Source of the DNA: GCA-2726245 sp035513655
GTDB taxonomy: Bacteria > Planctomycetota > Planctomycetia > Pirellulales > Pirellulaceae
Length of the DNA stretch: 64,000 nt
Assembly (NCBI GenBank): GCA_035513655.1
Contig: DATKBV010000544.1
Coordinates: 14,632-78,631 of the forward strand
Direction of reading: 5' to 3'
The notes under the pieces were generated by a model. It worked only from the letters and a program-made list of their open reading frames with translations, was not told the origin of the DNA and did no database searches. Position 1 is the first letter of the stretch. Each line of letters starts with the position of its first letter. Below, piece by piece: positions 17,359 to 25,934 of the stretch. The position numbers and the translations under genes were made by a program.

Positions 17359-17781
17359 TCAATCGATCGGGGGCACGGGCCCCCATCCAAGGTCGCTTTC
17401 GTCGGGTTGTTGGGCATGGGGCCGGGCTTCGGCATCCCGTCGCTGCGTGAAGCGACGCATCATCTGCATCGGGTTCATCATGTCGGACATGCAGGACGCC
17501 CCCGGCATCGGCACCTCGGGCATTTCCGAATCGCCCATCGGGACAAGCTGAAACATCATGTCGACCATGTCACGTTGCATCTTGTCGCCGACTTCAAAGG
17601 TCTCGCGCACGCTCGTTCCGCATTGATCGATCGACGCTCGCGTTACTGCGTCAAAGGCCGCGATCGCGTCGCCTCCCATGGTGCCGTCGTCCGAACGTCG
17701 CAAGGCGTTCGTCATCTGTTGAAGGCCGAATAACGGCAAAGCCCAACTCAGACTACCGAGCGACTTGGTTAGCTGTTGCAT
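17359..17781 (-). CDS. Small LFG-tagged phasin-like protein
   Basis: The 140-residue protein starts at ATG with GAGG seven bases ahead. It consists of the shared N-terminal module (LTKSLGSLSWALPLFGLQQM), a second helix (AIAAFDAVTRASIDQCG.SVRETFEVGDKMQRDMVDMM) and a Met/Pro-rich tail. It is clearly homologous to the protein at 25408: both carry DQCGxS(V/L)RETF and D(K/R)xQR at the same spacing. The helix pattern, size and lack of any enzymatic motif recall phasins, which coat polyhydroxyalkanoate granules, but I do not recognise it as a member of a named phasin family. Being essentially module only, it could be the coat or scaffold for the larger tagged proteins. Confidence 0.7.
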   Translation of the reverse strand: MQQLTKSLGSLSWALPLFGLQQMTNALRRSDDGTMGGDAIAAFDAVTRASIDQCGTSVRETFEVGDKMQRDMVDMMFQLVPMGDSEMPEVPMPGASCMSDMMNPMQMMRRFTQRRDAEARPHAQQPDESDLGWGPVPPID

Positions 17782-17961
17782 CGTGGCACCTCAAGGAGCA
17801 GAGCGAGTCTGGCAAGTGAACGCTTCTGTTTCCAACGATTGTCGACGGTATAAGTGATTCAGCAATGAATCGTTTGGCCCCAATGAGATCAGGTGCGAAG
17901 GTAGTACTCGACCGGGTTCTTGCAACAGTGACTTTTCGACATCCATCCCACACGTGCATGG
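17782..17961. other. 180-base spacer with no recognised element
   Basis: This gap separates the phasin-like gene from the divergent UbiB-like gene, both on the minus strand. I see no clear hairpin, repeat or promoter; it may carry the promoter of the phasin-like gene and its leftward neighbours. Confidence 0.3.
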
Positions 17962-19638
17962 CTATGAACTGCCGGGGAACGCCATCAGCCGGAGTACCCA
18001 GCCACCAATCGCAATGAAGAGAGTGGCCGTGACTCGCTCGGCCCAGACTGGCGTTAGCAGCTCCGAAAGTTGGTCGCGGAACAGGAATAAGGCCGCTATC
18101 GCCAACAGCGCGGCCAACAGCGGATTGAATGTCTTCGCCGGTCGGGGATCGGCATCTTTGTGGTTCGCCGACGACTCTTCCTCGTCCGAGATCGTCTTCA
18201 GCGCATCGTCAAGATGCTGAGGGCCGAGGATCATCAGGGCTGCAAGCCGGTCCATCTGGCCGCCCCAGTAACTTGGTTCCATCATCGTGCCGATGTCGTT
18301 GAGCAGCTTGGTCAGGCGCAGATCCTTGACGCCCTCCAGCAGCGAGTCGCGATGCGGCGCGACTTGCCGGGCGATCAAGGTGATGTGAAAGGTGCCGCGA
18401 AAAAAATGCGTCGAATGCCGGAGCGGCCGAAAGCCGTGACGCGCGGCCAATCGCCATTGCGCGAACAACGTATCCGAAAGGCAGTTTGCACGGCCCTCGT
18501 CTTCCCAACCGCCATCGCGGAATGCCACGAGCTGACGGAACTTTCGGTCTAGTTCGGTCTGCGATGTATCGGCATGGGTTCCATCCAGCTCCTTTAACAG
18601 GCAGGCCAGCGACTTGCTCGGCTCGTCGGTCGCCACCGCGATGAAGTAATTGAGCAGGTTTCGCCGCGACGCTAATGGGAAACTGACAAACGAGCCATCG
18701 AGAATCGCAATCTCGGTCGGCGACCGAAGCAGGATGTTTTCCGGGCGAATGTCGACGGGCAGCATCGTGCCTTGGAAGGCCTGGCGAAGCCACGCGTCGC
18801 AGAGTAGCCGGGCGAGTTCGTCAGGCACCATTTTTTCATTGCTGTAAGAGCGATCGAGTATGGGACCGTTGTCGTCTCGGCATTTGGAGACGTAGTAGTC
18901 CAGCCGCACCCCCTCCAGACGCTCGGTGACAAGGACGTTTTTTGCACACAGGGCATGATAGACCTTAGGGACGCACAGCGACTCGTTGTCGCGTGTGTCG
19001 TGGGCCAGTGTCTCCAGCGACTCAGCGGTTCTCAAGCAATCGACCTGCTCGCGAATTGCGAGCTGGAAACTTGCGACGGCATCGTCAAAGCGGTGTGAGT
19101 CAATCAATCGCGGCGACAGAACCTGAGCAACGAGCGGCAGATGTTTGATCTCTTCTTCCAACTGGATTGTCGGATGCACAACCTTGACGACGACCAGCTC
19201 GCCAGTTTCGAGTTCGCCGTGGTGCAATTGAAATAGCAGCCGGGATTCAAAGGGTTCAGTCTCGAATTTGACGATTCGCGGTTGTTGGGAGCCCTCAACG
19301 GCTCGGCTTTCGAGTGCCTCAACAAGAATCTGTCGCAGGGTCTCTGACGCCATCGGGCGGGAGCGGTTCGAGATGTTCGCCAGCGTCACGCAATCGGCGA
19401 GGGATAGTAGATCGGGCCGCGATGCGAGATAGAGACCGAAGCTCGCGAACACCGGGCCGAGCACCTGCAACAGGTCACGCAGTCGCTTGATGTATTCGTC
19501 TGAGTCGCCGCCTAACGGAGGCTGCTGGCCGCGTCGTAACGCCTCCCGTCCAAAACCATGCTCGGTCAGCAAGCCGTTGATCTCCTCGCGGCGCTGCCGA
19601 GTTGGATCGGGTTTTGACTTTGTACGCGAACGAATCAT
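17962..19638 (-). CDS. Divergent UbiB/ABC1-family protein with altered catalytic motifs
   Basis: The 558-residue protein follows the ABC1/UbiB atypical kinase plan: a helical N-extension with VFASFGLYLASRPDLL where the family has the KxGQ motif, a VAIK-like strand (VVVKVVHP), a catalytic loop DIRPENILL, a metal loop ILDGSF, and two C-terminal hydrophobic helices ending the protein. Compared with the canonical protein at 33803 (VKLGQ, ADLHPANL, IDFG), KxGQ is SFGL, the His of HPxN is Arg, and DFG is DGS. Loss of KxGQ, the defining inhibitory motif, suggests altered nucleotide use or a scaffold role. UbiB proteins support the extraction or synthesis of isoprenoid quinones and lipids at membranes, which suits the cluster. 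Confidence 0.75.
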   Translation of the reverse strand: MIRSRTKSKPDPTRQRREEINGLLTEHGFGREALRRGQQPPLGGDSDEYIKRLRDLLQVLGPVFASFGLYLASRPDLLSLADCVTLANISNRSRPMASETLRQILVEALESRAVEGSQQPRIVKFETEPFESRLLFQLHHGELETGELVVVKVVHPTIQLEEEIKHLPLVAQVLSPRLIDSHRFDDAVASFQLAIREQVDCLRTAESLETLAHDTRDNESLCVPKVYHALCAKNVLVTERLEGVRLDYYVSKCRDDNGPILDRSYSNEKMVPDELARLLCDAWLRQAFQGTMLPVDIRPENILLRSPTEIAILDGSFVSFPLASRRNLLNYFIAVATDEPSKSLACLLKELDGTHADTSQTELDRKFRQLVAFRDGGWEDEGRANCLSDTLFAQWRLAARHGFRPLRHSTHFFRGTFHITLIARQVAPHRDSLLEGVKDLRLTKLLNDIGTMMEPSYWGGQMDRLAALMILGPQHLDDALKTISDEEESSANHKDADPRPAKTFNPLLAALLAIAALFLFRDQLSELLTPVWAERVTATLFIAIGGWVLRLMAFPGSS

Positions 19639-19703
19639 TCGAGTAGGACGGATTTATTTCGTCCCCAGGCACCCTAAAACTAAGTTCAACGCCCCGCGCA
19701 CAA

Positions 19704-20411
19704 CTACGCCACCGCGTGAGCCGCATGACATTGCAACACTCCCAGCGCGAGCGCTTGACGAACAGCTTGCCGACGGGTTGCCACCTCGAGTTTTTCAAAC
19801 GCGGAGTGCAGATGGTTCTTCACCGTTGATAAGGCAATCCCCAGGCGACGGGCGATTTCCTTGTTCAGCAATCCTTCTTCCACTAACTGAAGGACCTCGA
19901 TCTCGCGATCGCTCAATTGGGCCTCCGCGTTGTTGGCGGATTCCACCTTGGTTCCGGCCAATTCTCGAATCCGGGCCAAGACGACTTCGACCACTTCCCC
20001 GCTGCATCGAGCGTGCCCTTGTTTCACGGCGCGAATCGTGGCCAGCAACTCGTCGAACGGCTGCGTCGTCAAGATAAAGCCTGTCGCGCCGGACTCGATA
20101 CAGCCCGTCACCGTGCGAGCATCCGCGGCACGGGCCAGCACAACAATGTGCGACTCCGGCAACTGTTCGGTCATGCGATGAGTCGCGGAGAATAAGTCGG
20201 CTGTACTGGCCATGCAGCAAGCGTCCATGATCACGACACGGGGTTCGTGTTGCGTCCTGCACAAATGCGAATGTTCCTCGCCACAGCGGATGGACTCGAA
20301 GTCCGTGAATTCAGATTCGTCGCACAGCGCCGATCCGATCGCTTCGGCGAGCAGACGGTTATTGGAGACGATCAGAAGATGACACCCCGATCCGGATTGT
20401 TCGTCGAGCAT
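19704..20411 (-). CDS. NarL/LuxR-type response regulator
   Basis: The 235-residue protein has a receiver domain (LLIVSNNRLLAEAIG at the start, acceptor Asp in VVIMDACC near residue 58, LARA and the final GATGFIL strand) and a C-terminal LuxR helix-turn-helix (LSDREIEVLQLVEEGLLNKEIARRLGIALSTVKNHL). The usual acidic pair at strand 1 is replaced (SNN), so phosphorylation may be weak. It begins two bases after the stop codon of the orphan receiver gene at 20414, so the two are co-transcribed. Position at the head of the left arm, beside the divergent control region, makes it a good candidate for the cluster's regulator. A related regulator at 36700 closes the right arm. Confidence 0.88.
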   Translation of the reverse strand: MLDEQSGSGCHLLIVSNNRLLAEAIGSALCDESEFTDFESIRCGEEHSHLCRTQHEPRVVIMDACCMASTADLFSATHRMTEQLPESHIVVLARAADARTVTGCIESGATGFILTTQPFDELLATIRAVKQGHARCSGEVVEVVLARIRELAGTKVESANNAEAQLSDREIEVLQLVEEGLLNKEIARRLGIALSTVKNHLHSAFEKLEVATRRQAVRQALALGVLQCHAAHAVA

Positions 20412-20413
20412 GG

Positions 20414-20788
20414 CTATTCACGCATCCAGTATTTGGTATCGGCACTAGTCAATTCGGGAAGCAGTTCGTCCAGGGACAAGCCGTCGTACGCTCGTTGGCG
20501 AATCTCCTGGCGATAGACGACGGCGCGGTTTTCGGGTCCGACTATCGTGACGGCCGTGAGGCGTGGGAATTCCGCAAACAAGTGTGTGAGTACGCCCGGC
20601 ATCTCGCCCTCGCCCGCCGATTCGAGGATGACCGCATCCGCTTCGTCGGTCTCCGTCCGGCGGAGAAGTTCGATCGGGGAAGAGACTACCGCGACAACAC
20701 GGACTCGGTCGCATCGTTGAAGTTCCTCGTGTAATGCATCGCGAACTAAAGACGACCCCAGGGCGAGAATGACTCGTATCTTTTCCAT
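20414..20788 (-). CDS. Stand-alone receiver-like protein with Glu at the acceptor site
   Basis: This 124-residue protein starts at the ATG at 20786-20788, with GGAG about eight bases ahead. It resembles the receiver domain of its neighbour (IRVILALGSSLVRDALHEEL at the start; ADAVILESAGEGEMPG in the middle) but has no DNA-binding domain. The residue expected to be the phosphorylated Asp is Glu (ILES), a substitution that can mimic the active state, and the acidic residues of the first loop are missing. It may act as a non-phosphorylated partner of the regulator encoded next to it. The homology is fairly clear, but the role is inference. Confidence 0.65.
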   Translation of the reverse strand: MEKIRVILALGSSLVRDALHEELQRCDRVRVVAVVSSPIELLRRTETDEADAVILESAGEGEMPGVLTHLFAEFPRLTAVTIVGPENRAVVYRQEIRQRAYDGLSLDELLPELTSADTKYWMRE

Positions 20789-21091
20789 CTCGATACTCCA
20801 TCTGCGCCCCTTTGCGGGCAGACTGCACAATCCCTGATGCCCCGTTGTACGCGCCTATGTCCCGATCACGCCATGAATCGGATGGACCATTTTTGGTTCC
20901 ATTGATCGCGGCGAGGATCTGAATCTTTCGATTCATGCGCCTACTCGCGGGAGGATTCATTCGCTGGCGCGACGGACGCCGCGATTGACCGCACGGAGTG
21001 GAACTGTTTTGAATCCGGCGATTCCTTGGGCCACGCTCCCGGGTACTTTCAAATACCTCGTGTCAATGGCCTTTCTTATGGAGCATTCGGT
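20789..21091. promoter_or_regulatory. Divergent control region between the two arms of the cluster
   Basis: The region separates the leftward regulator genes from the rightward ACP and ketosynthase genes and must hold at least one promoter for each. I see no convincing -35/-10 pair. A short imperfect palindrome near 20882-20899 (TGGACC, six bases, GGTTCCA) could be an operator. The last bases hold GGAG, the ribosome site of the ACP gene. Confidence 0.4.
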
Positions 21092-21361
21092 ATGACGATT
21101 ACAGACATTCGCCCGCGGGTGAAAAAGACGATCGCGAAAATAATCGGACTCGGTGTTGATCAAATCGGGGACAACGCATCGTTTGATGTGCTCGAACTGG
21201 ACTCGCTTTCGCGGATTGAACTGCTGGTCGAGTTGGAACGCGAGTTCAAGTTGGACATCCCCGAAGAGTCGGAAGATGAAAACTTGATCGCCCAGATTAA
21301 GACCGTCGAAGATGCAGCGCGACTGGTCGAGCGAAACTTGGCCGCGATGGCTGCCGCCTGA
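21092..21361 (+). CDS. Acyl carrier protein
   Basis: The start is the ATG at 21092, nine bases after GGAG, giving 89 residues, the normal size of a free ACP. The phosphopantetheine attachment motif is LELDSLSRIELL, with the modified Ser in DSL, followed by the acidic helix EREFKLDIPEE. It carries growing acyl chains for the ketosynthases encoded at 24026 and 28087. It is the first gene of the right arm and is followed 32 bases later by a UGA-containing ASPIC/UnbV gene, so it is probably expressed together with it. Being specific to the cluster, it is unlikely to be the housekeeping fatty-acid ACP. Confidence 0.92.
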   Translation: MTITDIRPRVKKTIAKIIGLGVDQIGDNASFDVLELDSLSRIELLVELEREFKLDIPEESEDENLIAQIKTVEDAARLVERNLAAMAAA

Positions 21362-21393
21362 TCACCTTCCCGCATATCGAACGGAGAACCATT

Positions 21394-24021
21394 GTGGCCC
21401 AGGTCACCGAAATCCCGCCTCGTGAGGAAGAGCGCTCGCCGCGCCAGGAGCAAACAGCGGGCAGCCACCCAAGCCCGCCGCGCACGATGGGCTTTGTCTT
21501 GTCGCTGCTGACGTTTGGGTTCGCCCGCCGTCTGACGCCGCGAACCAAACGTTGGATCGCGCGCGCGACCGTGATGCTGTGCGTGTTGTTCTGCGTCGCG
21601 GCGTTAGGGTTGTGGTACACCGGGCATCGGATGAATATCGCCGATGCCCAGCATGCCGCGTTTCGCGACTGCGGGACGCAAATCAAGAGTTTCCTCAGCG
21701 CCTACGCGGCTGCTCTCGAACACGCGGTGAGCAAGCGAGATGTTGTAGGGTTGCGCGACTTCTACAGCCACGATTATCGCTCCCAGGACCGCGGGAAATG
21801 GTCTTTCCAGCAACCGGAGCAACTTGGGGGCGCGACGCTCGCCCGTCTCTTGCCGCAGGAAGCCGGATGGTCCGATCGTGACGTGGTGCTGGCCAATTGG
21901 GCGGAGTATCTAGACGGGATCGAACAGATCGAACACGTACAGTGCAAAATCAACTTGATGGAGGAAGTCGAGCCCGAGGTCAGGGTTGTCGTGAACGTGA
22001 AATACGTTTTGGACGGGCTGGACCGCGATGGGCAACTGTTTCAAGACCGCTTCTTCCTCCGCTGGCACGTCGAGCGGAACTCCGCGGCGTCGACGCCACT
22101 TGAGTGGACGATCGTTGAGGACGAGTTGATTGAGGGTGTGCGTGTTGCAGGGCGCGGCGATTCCTTTGCGCGACTTGATCCGACAAGCATCGGAGTCGAT
22201 TACGTTCATGCTCGTGATCCGAAGTTAAACAAGAACGATCCGAATGTCCATTTGAAGTTTGCCGTGATCGAACATGCATTCGGCGGCGTGTCTGCCGTGG
22301 ACTACGACGACGACGGCCGCACCGACCTGTTTTTCGCGGACGGTGTTCGTTCACGATTGTACCGGAACGTCACGCCAAAAGGTTCGACCACCGTTTCGTT
22401 CGCGGACGTCACCAACGAGGCGGGGCTCGGCGTGATTGACCAAGCGCATACGGCGTTGTTCGCGGACGTGGACAACGACGGCGACAAGGATCTGATCGTT
22501 ACGCGTTACCTGGCGGCGGGCGGTTGCAAGATGTATCGCAACGACGGCACCGGTCATTTCACGGATTGTTCGGCCGAGATGGGGCTCGACATCGTTCGCC
22601 CCTGTGTTTCCGCCTGTCTCCTGGACTACAACCTCGACGGGTATCTTGACATTTACATCGGCGTGAACGGGAATCCGTTTGTCGATGCGCCGGATATCCC
22701 GTTCTATGCTGTAAACGGTCAGCCGAACATCCTGTTGAAGAACGTAGCAGGCAAGCGGTTCGTCGACGTCACGGAGGAAAGTGGTACTGGAAACGTCGGC
22801 TGGACGCTGGCGGTGACCGCTGGCGATTACAACAACGACGGGCTGCCCGACATCGCTGTCGCCAATGACTTTGGCAGGAAAGTGCTGTTTCGCAACGAAG
22901 GCAACGGGAAGTTTACCGACTGTACGAAGGCGGCGGGCGTGCTCGATTTCTCCGGCGGCATGGGAGTGGCGTTTGCCGATCTGAACGGCGACGATTTTCC
23001 CGATCTGATCACGAGCAACATCGAATCGGGACAACGTTGGTTCGGCGAAGAAATCACGCTCTGGCAATACATGCGGAATATCTCGCGCTCCAGGTGGATT
23101 TTCAATGACCTGCCCGAGTACAGCGAATTGTACGGGCTGCTGGGAGACGATTGGCGCAATCTCGGGCTGCAAATCGGCCGCGGCAACTCCGTATTCGCCA
23201 ACAACACAAATGGCACGTTTGAAGAGTGGGAAGATAGCAACGCCAAGCGTGCGGGCTGGGCATGGAGTTGCAACGCCTTCGACTTCGATAACGACACCGA
23301 CCTGGATATCTACGTCGCGAACGGTTGGATCAGCGGACCGAATCCGTCCGCGCCCGACTTGTGATTTCCGTTCCTAAACGGAGCCGTGAGTTCCGTGGAT
23401 CGCTTCAAGAGAGGCGCTTTCTTTAGCAAAGAGTTCGTCGCCGGAACAACCACGGGGACGACGAATTGGAACGGCTTCGAGCATAATCTGTTGTTTGAAC
23501 GAGTCGGGAACAAGAAATTCGCGGACGTGGCACGGCCAACGGGTTGCGACGCCATCGAAGACTCGCGCGGTGTGGCGATCGCCGACCTCAACGGTGATGG
23601 ATTGCTGGACATTGTCATTAACAACAACAACGCCGCGCCGGCAATCTACTTGAATCGGGTTGTGGATGCGGGAAACTGGGTGCAGATGAAACTGCTTGCC
23701 GGCCCCGCCTGCAACCGAGATGCGATTGGAACTCGCGTTCAGCTACGAATCAGCAAGGACGGCCAGTCGCAGACGCTAACACGCTGGGTCGAAGCGGGAA
23801 CCGGCTATGCCGCGCAATCCGACATGCGTGTTCATTTCGGACTCGGCGACGCGCAGGGCATTGAGTCGGTCAGTGTTCGCTGGCCCGATGGCACCGAGCA
23901 GAAGTTCGAGGGCGGTACTCTTGCCGTCACGATGAACGGCAACTGGGAGATCGAGCAAGGTTCCGGAATTATCGCGCAGCCGCAAGTAACAGAAGTCGCT
24001 AGCCGTTTCCAAGGAGAATGA
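21394..24021 (+). CDS. Membrane-anchored FG-GAP/ASPIC-UnbV (CRTAC1-type) protein, probable selenoprotein
   Basis: The gene starts at GTG with GGAG ahead. Reading one frame, the product is 875 residues with an internal UGA at codon 657 (23362-23364) and a terminal UGA at 24019. A membrane helix lies at about residues 57-75 and the rest faces outward. There follow a globular N-domain, several FG-GAP-type calcium-binding repeats (DYDDDGRTDLFF, DVDNDGDKDLIV, DYNNDGLPDIAV), the UGA, another repeat (DLNGDGLLDIVI) and an ASPIC/UnbV domain (RDAIGTRVQL, then YAAQSDMRVHFGLG, then VSVRWPDG). The UGA context (APDL-UGA-FPF) recurs exactly in the paralog at 29433, where the downstream protein is also conserved. 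Selenocysteine is the best explanation; Sec machinery genes are not in the window. Confidence 0.85.
23365..23397 (+). promoter_or_regulatory. Candidate bacterial SECIS hairpin after the internal UGA
   Basis: Beginning 13 bases after the UGA, ACGGA (23378-23382) pairs with UCCGU (23392-23396) around a nine-base loop whose first base is G, at about 18 bases from the UGA. This meets the loose rules for bacterial SECIS elements (G at the start of the loop, loop within about 16-37 bases). A competing hairpin (UCCGUU/AACGGA, 23367-23382) uses the same bases, so the fold needs testing. Confidence 0.6.
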
Positions 24022-24025
24022 AAAA

Positions 24026-25264
24026 ATGCAAAGGCGGCGCGTCGTGGTAACTGGGACGGGTGTCATCTCCGTGTTAGGCGATTCGCGACAGGCGTTGCAC
24101 GATGCGCTGTGCAATGGTTCGAGCGGCATCCGACCCGTTGAGCAATTCGCCGATCCGATTCTCGACAATCCGCTAGTCGCTGAACTCACGTCATTCGATC
24201 CGGCAAACTATCTCGGTCAGCGAAACTTCCGCCCGCTCGACCGCACGTCACGGCTGCTGGCTTCGACCGCTCAACTCGCGCTTGATGATAGCGGCTGGAC
24301 GTTGGAGATGCGCGAGAAGTCTCCTGTAGGACTCGTTGCCGGTACAACCTTCTGCAGCGTCCACACGATCTCGCAATTCGACCGCCGCGCGCTCGTCGAA
24401 GGCCCTTCTTGTGCGAGCCCTCTCGATTTTGCGAACACGGTGATTAACGCCGCGGCCGGCCAGACGGCCATCTGGCACAAGCTAGAAGGTGTGAACTCGA
24501 CGATCTCGACGGGCATCACTTCGGGTATCGAAGCGATCGCGTACGCGGCCAGCTTGATCGGCGCAGGCCATGAGCGCGCTGTCCTCGCGGGAGGCGTCGA
24601 GGAACTCTGCATCGAATCGCTGCTGGGCTTCCAGCGCGCGGGATTGCTTGCCAAGGTGAACGGAAGTGGCGCGGAGCCGCCCGTGCCGTTCGACTCACGA
24701 GCTAACGGATTCGCGCTCGGCGAGGGTGCGGCCTTGCTGATGTTGGAAGACTTCGACGCTGCACAATCGCGGGGTGCAACCACTTTGGCCGAAGTCAAAG
24801 GTTACGCTTCGAGTTTCGATTGTTCTATCGGAGAACGCCAAACCACTTGCGAACGACGTGCCGCGACCATCGCACGCAGCATCCGTGCCGCTATTGCAGC
24901 CGCGACGGCTACTTGTTCGATCGATGCCGTGAGCGTCTCGGCCAACGGCAACCGGTTCTTCGATCGTAGCGAAGCATTGGGCATCGAACGGGCCTTCAAC
25001 GGGCAGTCTCGATCATTGCCGGTGACCGCGCAAAAATCGATGCTCGGTGAAAGTCTCGGCGCTTCGGCGGCCATTCAAGGGGTCGACATGATCGAGACGC
25101 TTCGCGATGGGCGTTTGGCTGGCGTGCGTGGGTTCCAGCTTCCGGATGACTCGTTTCCGTTGCGCGGCGTCTCGGCCGAGTGTCGAACGACGCGGCCACG
25201 AAACTGTCTGATCAATTCCGTCGGTCTCGATGGACATTGCTGTTCGCTCATCTTGGGCCTCTAG
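24026..25264 (+). CDS. Chain-length-factor-like ketosynthase (KS-beta) without catalytic residues
   Basis: The 412-residue protein has the FabF/KAS-II fold: RRRVVVTGTGVISVLG at the start, GGVEELCIESLLGFQRAGLL in the middle and a C-terminal RNCLINSVGLDGHC. Each catalytic position is lost when aligned with the ketosynthase at 28087: the active Cys (PAACAAG there) is Ile (STGITSG), the first His (AHGTGT) is gone (SANGNRF), and the second (GHTMGAA) is Glu (GESLGAS). This is the pattern of the KS-beta or chain-length factor of type II polyketide systems, which pairs with KS-alpha to set chain length. AAGGAG lies nine bases ahead and the gene follows the UGA-containing gene by four bases, so it is in one operon with it. 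Confidence 0.85.
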   Translation: MQRRRVVVTGTGVISVLGDSRQALHDALCNGSSGIRPVEQFADPILDNPLVAELTSFDPANYLGQRNFRPLDRTSRLLASTAQLALDDSGWTLEMREKSPVGLVAGTTFCSVHTISQFDRRALVEGPSCASPLDFANTVINAAAGQTAIWHKLEGVNSTISTGITSGIEAIAYAASLIGAGHERAVLAGGVEELCIESLLGFQRAGLLAKVNGSGAEPPVPFDSRANGFALGEGAALLMLEDFDAAQSRGATTLAEVKGYASSFDCSIGERQTTCERRAATIARSIRAAIAAATATCSIDAVSVSANGNRFFDRSEALGIERAFNGQSRSLPVTAQKSMLGESLGASAAIQGVDMIETLRDGRLAGVRGFQLPDDSFPLRGVSAECRTTRPRNCLINSVGLDGHCCSLILGL

Positions 25265-25407
25265 ACCCGGTCTCTCTGTAGATCCGATCTAGTGCTCGAC
25301 TAGTACCGCGGCTTGCCAAATCAGAGAAGAAGGATTCATTTCGGTGGTTCAGCTCGAAGGTCACACTGACACAAGTAATAACACCTAATTCGAGTTGGAG
25401 ACGACTC
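25265..25407. other. 143-base spacer before the second LFG gene
   Basis: It holds no recognised repeat. A short palindromic CTAG-containing stretch (GATCTAGTGCTCGACTAGTAC, in part) lies near 25289-25305. A promoter here is possible, because the following gene has its own good start. Confidence 0.25.
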
Positions 25408-25845
25408 ATGAAGGAATTCAGCAAGAGCGTCGCGAGCGCCGGCATCGCCGGGATGTTGTTCGGCGCGCGTCAGGTCGCAAATGTCATCACGCAGCCGCCC
25501 CGGAACGGCGAGTCGGACAAGGCGACGGAAGCATTCAACGCAATCGCGCAAGCGGCGGCGGACCAGTGTGGCGACTCGCTCCGCGAAACCTTTCACGCGC
25601 TCGACCGCATCCAGCGAGAAGCCTTCGACACCGGCTTCCGCTTCGTATCGCTCGACGCGTTCAATTCGTACGGCGCGACCGATTCGCTGTCGGGATTTGC
25701 CAAGCAAACCAGCGAACAGTTCACCAAGTGGATGGGTGGCCGCAGATGCGGTTGCGGCAGTGCCGACTGTACCGGGGGATGTGGTGAATGCGAGCAGCCG
25801 GAACCAGATCCCGCCAGTCCCTGGAGTTCGTCCCAGCGGCGCTAA
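25408..25845 (+). CDS. Small LFG-tagged phasin-like protein with Cys-rich tail
   Basis: The 145-residue protein begins with the module MKEFSKSVASAGIAGMLFGA, then the second helix ATEAFNAIAQAAADQCGDSLRETF.ALDRIQRE, and is homologous to the protein at 17359 over about 75 residues. The C-terminal part differs: it ends in a cysteine-rich motif (RCGCGSADCTGGCGEC, five Cys in 16 residues) and a Pro-rich tail. The Cys cluster could bind a metal or exchange disulfides with the thioredoxin-like lipoprotein encoded next, although that lipoprotein is outside the membrane. It shows that the module is used on both arms of the cluster. The role as a granule or membrane-surface protein is inferred. Confidence 0.7.
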   Translation: MKEFSKSVASAGIAGMLFGARQVANVITQPPRNGESDKATEAFNAIAQAAADQCGDSLRETFHALDRIQREAFDTGFRFVSLDAFNSYGATDSLSGFAKQTSEQFTKWMGGRRCGCGSADCTGGCGECEQPEPDPASPWSSSQRR

Positions 25846-25934
25846 CGTAACGCACGTAGAACAAAGTAGCCCCGGCACTCCGTGACGGGACGCGCAACGC
25901 ACGCAGTGATTTGTCTCAGTTGAGGAGGATAACG

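Noticed and set aside
17359..17781. Assignment of the small LFG proteins to a named polyhydroxyalkanoate phasin family
   Set aside because: Size and helix pattern are similar, but no family signature is visible and no PHA synthase gene lies in the window, so only phasin-like is stated.
23365..24021. A separate small gene encoding only the ASPIC/UnbV domain, starting at GTG 23386
   Set aside because: It is in the same frame as the upstream gene, has no ribosome site, and the bases between UGA and the GTG encode residues conserved in the paralog. A single recoded gene explains this better.
21394..24021. Reassignment of UGA to an amino acid throughout this genome
   Set aside because: UGA ends several genes here in the normal way, including the last codon of this same gene and the coupled patatin genes.
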